From: JBGRQB01 sp041725875
GTDB taxonomy: Bacteria > Bacteroidota > Ignavibacteria > Ignavibacteriales > Melioribacteraceae
Direction of reading: 5' to 3'
Length of the DNA: 22,935 bases
NCBI GenBank assembly: GCA_041725875.1
Contig: JBGRQB010000056.1
Coordinates: forward strand, 1-22,935
Below the pieces are notes generated by a model. The model ran no database searches, was not told the DNA's origin, and was given only the letters and a program-made list of their open reading frames with translations. Below are positions 15,227 through 21,526 of this stretch, one piece after another. How positions within the stretch are numbered: the first letter of the stretch is position 1; every line of letters starts with the position of its first letter. The translations under genes were made by a program, and so were the position numbers.

Positions 15227-15565
15227 ATGAAAATCAAAACTGTTGAAAAGTATAATGCAGTTGTAATTGAATTAAAAGGAAATGTGATGGGCGGACCAGA
15301 AGCTCAGGAATTCAACTCTACATTGCATGAACTGTTGGACGATGGTAAGAAGAATATTATTGTTGATCTGGCTGACGTAAAATTTATGAACAGTTCTGGT
15401 CTCGGAATGTTAATAAGCGGTTTCACTACAATGAAAAATGGTGAAGGCCATCTTAAATTAGCAAGAGCAACTGAAAAAATTAACAGTTTGTTAGTAATAA
15501 CTAAGTTAATAACTATTTTTGAAAACTTTGAAACTGTAGATGCAGCTGTAGAAAGTTATAAGTAA
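15227..15565 (+). CDS. STAS-domain anti-sigma factor antagonist, stand-alone
   Basis: A 112-residue single STAS domain. The loop VKFMNSSGLGML gives S56 as the expected phospho-acceptor, with Asn in place of Asp before it; this is the most canonical DSSGLG-like loop of the two STAS proteins in the window. GGGAGA ends 4 nt before the ATG. It is divergent from the ECF sigma/phosphatase operon, has its own promoter and strong terminator, and is not followed by a kinase. It is probably a second substrate of the kinase and phosphatases encoded across the gap, though a partner elsewhere in the genome is possible. Confidence 0.95.
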   Translation: MKIKTVEKYNAVVIELKGNVMGGPEAQEFNSTLHELLDDGKKNIIVDLADVKFMNSSGLGMLISGFTTMKNGEGHLKLARATEKINSLLVITKLITIFENFETVDAAVESYK

Positions 15566-15595
15566 ATAGATTATTAAATACCAAAGTTTATTTTT

Positions 15596-15628
15596 AACTC
15601 CGGATATTTAATATTCGGAGTTTTTTTT
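15596..15628 (+). terminator. Rho-independent terminator of the STAS gene
   Basis: AACTCCGGATAT and ATATTCGGAGTT form a 12-bp stem with one G-T pair and a TTA loop, followed by eight T residues (15621-15628). It lies 30 nt after the STAS stop and before purA's ribosome site. Confidence 0.9.
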
Positions 15629-15660
15629 GTTTAGACTCTTTAATTTATCAGGAGAAAGTT

Positions 15661-16938
15661 ATGAGTGTGTCAATTTTGGTTGGCAGCCAATGGGGTGACG
15701 AAGGAAAAGGAAAAATTGTAGATATCCTGAGTACCAATTATGATATTGTTGTAAGATACCAGGGCGGTGCTAATGCCGGCCACACAATTATGATAGGCGA
15801 AAAACAATATGTTTTGCATCTTATTCCTTCAGGAATTTTACGCGAAGGTGTTGATTGTGTTATTGGTAACGGTGTTGTAATTGACCCTAAAGCACTTTTG
15901 GAAGAAATTGAATTTTTGGAAAATCACGGAATTAAAACTGAAGGCAGATTGTTTATCAGTCAGAACGCACACCTGATTATGCCTTACCATAAACTCCTGG
16001 ATTCCTTAAATGAACAAAGTAAATCCGATTCAAATAAGATTGGAACGACCGGACGAGGAATCGGGCCCTGCTATTATGATAAATATTCCAGAAAAGGAAT
16101 AAGAATTTCCGATTTACTTGATAAAGAAGAGCTCGAAAGAAAAATACGTGATAACGTAAATGAAAAGAATGACCTTATTAAGAAAGTTTTTGGTCATCAG
16201 GAATTAAATGTTGATGAAATTGTTGAAGAATATCTTGAGTTTGATAAAAAGATCGATAAGTATATCAAAGATATTCCTACTTTCCTTAACAAAGCAATTG
16301 AACAGAATAAATCTGTTTTACTTGAAGGAGCTCAGGGAGCACTTCTTGATATAGATTTTGGAACTTACCCGTTTGTAACTTCTTCAAATCCAACAGCCGG
16401 CGGAGCTTGTACCGGAGCAGGAATTGCACCTACAAAAATTACTTCCGTTATAGGTATTGTGAAAGCATATACAACAAGAGTTGGTAATGGTCCTTTCCCA
16501 ACAGAACTTGAAGGTGAAGTTGCCGAACAGTTGAGAAAAATAGGTGCTGAATTTGGCGCCACTACCGGTCGCCCAAGAAGAGTTGGCTGGTTTGATGCTT
16601 TCTTAATGAATTACTCAAGAATGATAAACGGAATTGAAAGAGTTGCTGTTACAAAACTTGATGTGTTAAGCGAATTTGACGAAATCAATGTTTGTACCGG
16701 TTACAAATACAACGGAAAAGAATTAAAAACATTCCCTTCTGATGTAAAAGTTCTTGAAAATATTGAACCGATTTATCAAACACTTCCCGGATGGAAATCT
16801 GATATTTCTCACATCAGATCTTATGAAGATTTACCGCAAAATGCAAAAGATTATCTTTCATTTATTGCCGAACATTGCGGTTTTGAGATCTCTATTGTTT
16901 CAGTAGGACCAAAAAGAGTTGAAACCATAGAGCTGTAA
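15661..16938 (+). CDS. purA: Adenylosuccinate synthetase
   Basis: A 425-residue protein, the normal length for PurA, which joins IMP and aspartate with GTP in the first step from IMP to AMP. Visible motifs: GSQWGDEGKGKIVD (8-21, GTP site with catalytic D13), QGGANAGHTI with the catalytic His, IGTTGRGIGPCYYDK, LLEGAQGALLDIDFGTYPFVTSSNPT and TTGRPRRVGWFD near the aspartate/nucleotide loops. GGAG is 6 nt before the ATG. It is flanked by terminators on both sides and so looks monocistronic. Confidence 0.98.
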   Translation: MSVSILVGSQWGDEGKGKIVDILSTNYDIVVRYQGGANAGHTIMIGEKQYVLHLIPSGILREGVDCVIGNGVVIDPKALLEEIEFLENHGIKTEGRLFISQNAHLIMPYHKLLDSLNEQSKSDSNKIGTTGRGIGPCYYDKYSRKGIRISDLLDKEELERKIRDNVNEKNDLIKKVFGHQELNVDEIVEEYLEFDKKIDKYIKDIPTFLNKAIEQNKSVLLEGAQGALLDIDFGTYPFVTSSNPTAGGACTGAGIAPTKITSVIGIVKAYTTRVGNGPFPTELEGEVAEQLRKIGAEFGATTGRPRRVGWFDAFLMNYSRMINGIERVAVTKLDVLSEFDEINVCTGYKYNGKELKTFPSDVKVLENIEPIYQTLPGWKSDISHIRSYEDLPQNAKDYLSFIAEHCGFEISIVSVGPKRVETIEL

Positions 16939-16962
16939 ATCAGATTTATTTTGATTTTTGAC

Positions 16963-17036
16963 GGCAGCAATTCTTCCCTTTTTTCTAGGTAAAAGGTTTA
17001 TTACTTTTAGAAAAGTGAAGTTGCTGCCTTTGTTTT
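16963..17036 (+). terminator. Long-stem terminator after purA
   Basis: GGCAGCAA (16963-16970) pairs with TTGCTGCC (17021-17028), and the stem continues inward with CTTC/GAAG, TTTTCTA/TAGAAAA and GTAA/TTAC, giving an imperfect stem of over 20 bp. TTTGTTTT follows. It sits 25 nt after the purA stop. The next gene's ribosome site begins only 8 nt later, so that gene's promoter may lie within this element or rely on read-through. Confidence 0.75.
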
Positions 17037-17055
17037 AAATATTAAAGGAAATTCT

Positions 17056-18252
17056 ATGTCGAAAAGTCTGAACATAAAAATATTGCTTGTCTTAATGGGA
17101 TCAATCATTTCAATCGGATCTTTGATCTACACTCAGAATCTGGTTGAAAAGCTGCAGACAAAGGAGAAAAAACTTGTTGAACTCTATACAAAATCATACG
17201 AATATTTAATCGGCACAGAAGGAGCCAGCTCCGAGTTTAACTTTATCCTTGAAAATGTAATTCAAAAAATTGAATTCCCTCTTATTGTTACTGATGTGCA
17301 CGATCATGTTACTCTTGACGGAACCTATAAAAACATTGACATAGATTCTACCTTATCAACAACTGAAAAACGTAAAGTTCTTTTAGAAAGCTTTAACGAA
17401 CTAAAAGCAACAAATCCGCCGTTATTGGTAACTATTACTATTAATGGTGAAAAAAATATTATTTCAAAAATATATTACGGTGATTCAGATCTTGTAAAAC
17501 AGATTCGCTACTTCCCTTATTTTCAGATTTTATTTGCTCTGTTTTTTATCCTGATTGCTTATTTAAGTTTTAGTCACATCAGAAAAAGTGAACAAAGCAA
17601 TATATGGGTCGGAATGTCAAAAGAAACTGCTCATCAGCTCGGAACGCCTATATCCAGTTTAATGGGCTGGTATGAATATCTGAAATTGAGTCATAAAGAT
17701 CCTACTAAAGTATTAAACGTTGCAGAAGAAATAAACACAGATCTGACACGCTTAAATAAAGTTGCGCAAAGATTTTCCAAAATAGGTTCTCAGCCAAAGC
17801 TGAAAGAAGAAAACCTCTTCTCCATTATTCAGAAGGTAATAATATATTTCCAAAAGCGTTTGCCTCATCTTGAAAAGGATGTTAAAATTCATATAAAAGG
17901 TAATTCAAATATTCACGCTAACATTAATGCAGATCTGTTTGAGTGGGTGCTTGAAAACCTTACAAAAAATGCCCTTGATGCAATTGAACATAAACAGGGT
18001 GAAGTTTGTTTTTCTTTGGAAGAGAATAATAAAAATGTAATTCTGGAAGTCCGGGATAACGGAAAAGGAATTGAAGCAAAGAAAAAAGCAGATGTTTTTA
18101 AACCGGGCTACAGTACAAAAAAACGTGGCTGGGGATTAGGATTAAGTTTAGCCAAAAGAATAATTGACGAATATCATAAAGGTAAAATCAGCATTAAATC
18201 GTCACATCCGGGAAAAGGAACAACGTTTCAGATTCTTTTTCATAAAGACTAA
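17056..18252 (+). CDS. Membrane sensor histidine kinase, orphan
   Basis: A 398-residue kinase: TM1 at about 8-26, a sensor region outside the membrane (27-152), TM2 at 155-172, a dimerisation helix with the H-box KETAHQLGTPISS (phospho-acceptor H193), and an HATPase domain with N-box LTKNALDAIE (N306), DNGKG (334-338) and GWGLGLSL (358-365). HQLGTP in place of HExRTP is, from memory, a regular variant in this bacterial group. AAGGA is 6 nt before the ATG. No response regulator is encoded nearby, so the phosphorylation partner is unknown. Confidence 0.95.
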   Translation: MSKSLNIKILLVLMGSIISIGSLIYTQNLVEKLQTKEKKLVELYTKSYEYLIGTEGASSEFNFILENVIQKIEFPLIVTDVHDHVTLDGTYKNIDIDSTLSTTEKRKVLLESFNELKATNPPLLVTITINGEKNIISKIYYGDSDLVKQIRYFPYFQILFALFFILIAYLSFSHIRKSEQSNIWVGMSKETAHQLGTPISSLMGWYEYLKLSHKDPTKVLNVAEEINTDLTRLNKVAQRFSKIGSQPKLKEENLFSIIQKVIIYFQKRLPHLEKDVKIHIKGNSNIHANINADLFEWVLENLTKNALDAIEHKQGEVCFSLEENNKNVILEVRDNGKGIEAKKKADVFKPGYSTKKRGWGLGLSLAKRIIDEYHKGKISIKSSHPGKGTTFQILFHKD

Positions 18253-18314
18253 AAATGTTTTTTTGATTCAAAAGTGCGGTTTAAAGAATTATAAATTTTT
18301 TAGCTCGATGTTTA

Positions 18315-18343
18315 TTGACAAATGGATTAATAATTTATATCTT
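18315..18343 (+). promoter_or_regulatory. Promoter of a candidate small RNA
   Basis: A perfect -35 consensus TTGACA (18315-18320) is followed after exactly 17 nt by TATCTT (18338-18343). It lies in the gap between two convergent kinase genes, where no plus-strand gene follows. Predicted start is near 18350. Confidence 0.55.
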
Positions 18344-18349
18344 ATAGTT

Positions 18350-18442
18350 GCTTATTAGAAATACATATTTCAATAAGCCCTCCTTTCTATATAATCATTC
18401 CTACTGCCAAGGTTGTGCCCTCTGCCTTGGCAGTCGATTTTT
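18350..18442 (+). ncRNA. Candidate small RNA with an anti-Shine-Dalgarno-like linker
   Basis: Promoter, two hairpins and a terminator lie in order in a gap without a coding gene. The 5' hairpin (CTTATT-a-GAAAT, loop ACAT, ATTTC-AATAAG, 18351-18377) would start at or next to the first base. A linker of about 25 nt follows, expected to be single-stranded, with CCTCCTTTCTA (18379-18389), the sequence found at the 3' end of many 16S rRNAs. It ends with the terminator hairpin. Length would be about 93 nt. It could pair with ribosome binding sites. I do not know a matching RNA family. The alternative is that the hairpin only ends the upstream kinase mRNA. Confidence 0.4.
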
Positions 18443-18460
18443 AAACCTCTATATAGAAAG
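18383..18460. repeat. Nested inverted repeats around the terminator
   Basis: CTTTCTATATA (18383-18393) and TATATAGAAAG (18450-18460) are exact 11-bp inverted copies that enclose the 10-bp terminator hairpin. The right arm is part of the last codons of the convergent kinase gene. Only a transcript reading past the terminator could form the outer stem. Confidence 0.65.
18403..18442 (+). terminator. Rho-independent terminator
   Basis: ACTGCCAAGG (18403-18412) and CCTTGGCAGT (18425-18434) form a perfect 10-bp stem with a 12-nt loop, followed by CGATTTTT on the plus strand. It ends the candidate small RNA and any read-through from the upstream kinase. On the minus strand no T-run follows, so the convergent kinase gene lacks a visible terminator. 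Confidence 0.85.
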
Positions 18461-19283
18461 AACTCCCGGCTCCCTTTTCACTTTCAATCCAAACTCTGCC
18501 GTCGTGCAGTTCAATAATTCGTTTTACAATAAACAATCCCAGTCCGCTGGAAAGTTCTCCGCCTGTTGGACGAGCAGATAATCTTTTAAACTTCCCGAAT
18601 GCCTGTTGAAGATCTTTTTCAGAAAACCCCGGGCCTTCATCTTTTATCTGGATAAGAGCTTTTCCGTTTTTTCTTTCCAGATTTATATTAATTTCCTTTT
18701 CCAGAGGAGAATACTTGATGGCGTTATTTATTATGTTATCAACAGCGGCTATAAGTTTTTGCTCATCTGCATTTATAATAAAATCAGTTTCATTTTCCTT
18801 TTTATAAACTAGAATCTGCTGTTTTGCTTCTGCCTGCGGTTTGTTAATTTCAACAATTTTTTCAAGCAGCTTGGTTATGTTAACTTCTCCTTTATTCAAC
18901 TCATATTTCACATCATCAACTTCCTGCATATCAAGAAATTGTCCTAATCGTTCAGTAACTTCATCTGCTGCTTCAACAATCATTTTTGCAAGCTCTCTTG
19001 TAGAATCCACATCTTCCGGATCACTTTGAATAAGCATTGCAGAACCTTTCAGCGCACTGATAGGGTTTTTAAGATCGTGAGTAAGAATTTTCAGAAGTTC
19101 ATTTTTATCTTCCGGGGAATCATTCTCTTCAATTTCTTTTTGTTTAAGTTTGAAGTTTTCTTTGAGAAGACGGTTCTTTTTTTGATTGACTTTATTAAAA
19201 AGGAAAACAAAAACACCTATTACAATCAGATGAAACAAAAAGAGAAACTCTGAAGAATTAAACAAATCAGATAAAAACTGCAT
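18441..19283 (-). CDS. Sensor histidine kinase
   Basis: A 280-residue kinase with one N-terminal membrane helix (about 12-30), a short charged linker, the H-box ILTHDLKNPISALKGS (H69), N-box NIINNAIKYSP (N187), DEGPGF (215-220) and GLGLFIVKRI (247-256). No periplasmic sensor domain is present, so the signal may come through a partner or the linker. The ATG shares one base with the stop codon of the upstream amidohydrolase gene. It has no neighbouring response regulator and converges on the candidate small RNA; without its own terminator its mRNA tail could be antisense to that RNA. Confidence 0.94.
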   Translation of the reverse strand: MQFLSDLFNSSEFLFLFHLIVIGVFVFLFNKVNQKKNRLLKENFKLKQKEIEENDSPEDKNELLKILTHDLKNPISALKGSAMLIQSDPEDVDSTRELAKMIVEAADEVTERLGQFLDMQEVDDVKYELNKGEVNITKLLEKIVEINKPQAEAKQQILVYKKENETDFIINADEQKLIAAVDNIINNAIKYSPLEKEININLERKNGKALIQIKDEGPGFSEKDLQQAFGKFKRLSARPTGGELSSGLGLFIVKRIIELHDGRVWIESEKGAGSSFYIEV

Positions 19284-20896
19284 TAACTAACCACTCCATT
19301 TTTTACAAAATCGTTATCAAAAATAATATTACCATCCATTACGGTCATTATCACATTTGTATTTTTAATTTGTTCAGGTTCAATTTCAAAAATATCATCA
19401 CTTAAAACAATAAAATCAGCAAGTTTTCCTTCTTCAATTGATCCTTTTATATTTTCTTCAAAAGAAGAATATGCTGCGTAAGAAGTATATGCTTTTACCG
19501 CTTCCTCCACCGAAATTTTCTCTTCCGGGTTAAATGGTTTTGCTTCACTGTTTTTAAGTTTTCTTGTAACCGCAGTATAAATACCCATTAACGGCTCAAG
19601 CGGTACAACTGTCCAGTCACTACCAAAACAGATATTAACTTTGTTTTCCAGCAATGAATTTAACCTGAAAGCATCTTTCAAATGTTCTGCCTTTATTTTA
19701 TTGTTTATCCATACACCATCGTCATATAAATGCTGAGGTTGAATTGATGCGATAATGCCGTTTTCACTTAATCGTTTCAAATCCTTTTCTTTTAGATGCT
19801 GTACATGTTCTATTCGCGGACGACGATCCCATTCAGGATTTTTTTCTATAATCTCTTCAATGATATCAATAACTTCAGAGACTGCCCTGTCACCAATTGC
19901 ATGAACTACAAGCTGATTCTGGTTAAGATCCGCTTCCATTGCGCTTGCTTTTAATTCGCCGGTTTTAAGTTCTTCCATTGGCAGACCAAAATCATTTTCG
20001 CTGTCTTTATAGCTATTGTAAAACCAGGCTGTGTTTGAACCAAGTGAGCCATCGGCAAATGTTTTAAGCGAACCAAGTTTTAAATATTCGTTTCCAAGAT
20101 TATTTTTGATTCCTAATTTTTTGAACTCTTTATAATTTGTTAAAGGAAATACAAGGTTAATCCGACAGGTAAGTTTTTCGTGATCCTGATAAGTATCAAA
20201 CGCATTTGAACCTGAATTAAAAATAATATCGTGGACACTGGTCACACCATTTTTCCCAGCACATTCAAGTGCCAGATCGACAGCTTTTCTATAATCATCT
20301 TTAGAAGGTTCATTCAGAAGAGCATAAATCAGTTTCATTGCATTATCTTTAAGAATACCGGTAGGTTCGCCATTTTCATCTCTTATAATTTTGCCACCTT
20401 CCGGATCTGGTGTATTTTTATCGATGCCGGCAAGAGCAAGGGTTTTTGAGTTTGCGAGTCCCATATGTAAATCGGAACGGGTAACAAACAGAGGAATATT
20501 TTCAGAAAATGAATCGACCCAGTTTTTATGAGGTATTTCATTTTTAATAAAAAAATCGTTGTTCCAGTTTCCTCCCTGAATCCATTCAGAATCATTTTGG
20601 GAAATGTAATCTTTGGTTAATTCTATAAACTCCTCTTTGGAACTAACTTGCGAATAATCTATATTTAACAGTGAAAACCCGCCAATGGCAAAGTGAGTAT
20701 GACAATCAATAAATCCGGGTACAACAAGTTTTCCTTTCAAATCAATAATTTCATTACAAGCTTTTATCAGTTTTGCGCAATCTTTTGCTTTACCAGCATA
20801 AACTATTTTATTTCCTGAAATTACTATTGTATCTGCCCATTTCTTTTTTGCCGTAGCAGTATAAATTTTTCCGTTAACAAAAGCTTTAAGTTTCAC
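19283..20896 (-). CDS. YtcJ-type metal-dependent amidohydrolase
   Basis: A 537-residue amidohydrolase of the amidohydrolase-3 family. The metal site shows H66 and H68 (GFIDCHTHF), a probable bridging Lys at 278 (LKTFADGSLGSNTAWF), H332 (VVHAIGDRAV), H364 (RIEHVQH) and D427 (GSDWTVVPLEP). The family hydrolyses C-N bonds of varied amide or formamide substrates; the substrate cannot be told from sequence. The start is GTG at 20896 with AGGA 6 nt upstream. No signal peptide, so it is cytoplasmic. Translational coupling to the following kinase gene is unusual for this family, and may only reflect compact packing. Confidence 0.92.
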   Translation of the reverse strand: MKLKAFVNGKIYTATAKKKWADTIVISGNKIVYAGKAKDCAKLIKACNEIIDLKGKLVVPGFIDCHTHFAIGGFSLLNIDYSQVSSKEEFIELTKDYISQNDSEWIQGGNWNNDFFIKNEIPHKNWVDSFSENIPLFVTRSDLHMGLANSKTLALAGIDKNTPDPEGGKIIRDENGEPTGILKDNAMKLIYALLNEPSKDDYRKAVDLALECAGKNGVTSVHDIIFNSGSNAFDTYQDHEKLTCRINLVFPLTNYKEFKKLGIKNNLGNEYLKLGSLKTFADGSLGSNTAWFYNSYKDSENDFGLPMEELKTGELKASAMEADLNQNQLVVHAIGDRAVSEVIDIIEEIIEKNPEWDRRPRIEHVQHLKEKDLKRLSENGIIASIQPQHLYDDGVWINNKIKAEHLKDAFRLNSLLENKVNICFGSDWTVVPLEPLMGIYTAVTRKLKNSEAKPFNPEEKISVEEAVKAYTSYAAYSSFEENIKGSIEEGKLADFIVLSDDIFEIEPEQIKNTNVIMTVMDGNIIFDNDFVKNGVVS

Positions 20897-21009
20897 ACGA
20901 TTTCCTGTTTTAGCAAAAATTTAATCTTTAGGAATTATTTTATTTTTGATTCTTTTAATATATAGGTTATTTTACATATTTACCATTTTAAGATTATATA
21001 AGGTTTATT

Positions 21010-21510
21010 ATGGCTGAAAATATGCACCGCCCCTCCTGGGACACTTACTTCCTGAAACTTGCCATGCTTGTATCTGAAAGATCTACTTGTCCGAGAATGC
21101 ACTGCGGATGTGTTTTGGTTAGAGATAAAAGAATTTTATCAACAGGTTATAACGGTTCAATTCCGGGTGACGACCATTGTGAAGATGTTGGTTGTCTGGT
21201 AGTAGAAAACCACTGCATTCGTACAATTCACGCTGAGATGAATGCAATTATTCAGTGCTCAATTCACGGTATCAGCACCAAAGGCGCAACTGCTTATGTT
21301 ACAAATATGCCTTGTACCAACTGCGCAAAAGCATTAATTGGTGCGGGAATAAGTGAGATTGTAATTTTTTCCGATTACCACGATACTAAGGCAGAAGATT
21401 TTTTTGAGAAAGCCGGTGTGACTTTAAGAAGAATAAAAATGCCTGATACAAAAATTAATTATGATCTTGATAATTTTTCATCTGCTGTAAAATCTGACTG
21501 CTGTAAGTAA
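21010..21510 (+). CDS. Deoxycytidylate (dCMP) deaminase
   Basis: A 166-residue zinc-dependent deaminase of the ComEB/dCMP deaminase type, which turns dCMP to dUMP for thymidylate synthesis. The catalytic site is TIHAEMNAI (H74, E76) with PCTNC (C102, C105). TGYNGSIPGDDHCED and an additional Cys/His-rich stretch (CPRMHCGC, 27-34) are typical of the family. AAGG ends 6 nt before the ATG. It is divergent from the amidohydrolase and 16 nt upstream of polyphosphate kinase, probably one transcript. Confidence 0.94.
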   Translation: MAENMHRPSWDTYFLKLAMLVSERSTCPRMHCGCVLVRDKRILSTGYNGSIPGDDHCEDVGCLVVENHCIRTIHAEMNAIIQCSIHGISTKGATAYVTNMPCTNCAKALIGAGISEIVIFSDYHDTKAEDFFEKAGVTLRRIKMPDTKINYDLDNFSSAVKSDCCK

Positions 21511-21526
21511 ATAATTTGAGACTAGT

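Noticed and set aside
16963..17036. Riboswitch leader for the histidine kinase at 17056
   Set aside because: The element is a single long imperfect hairpin followed by a T-rich tract right after purA, and shows no conserved riboswitch core that I recognise; a terminator is simpler.
18348..18581. Small plus-strand coding gene in the gap between the kinases
   Set aside because: The open frame runs through the terminator hairpin and into the opposite strand of a well-supported kinase gene, with no ribosome site.
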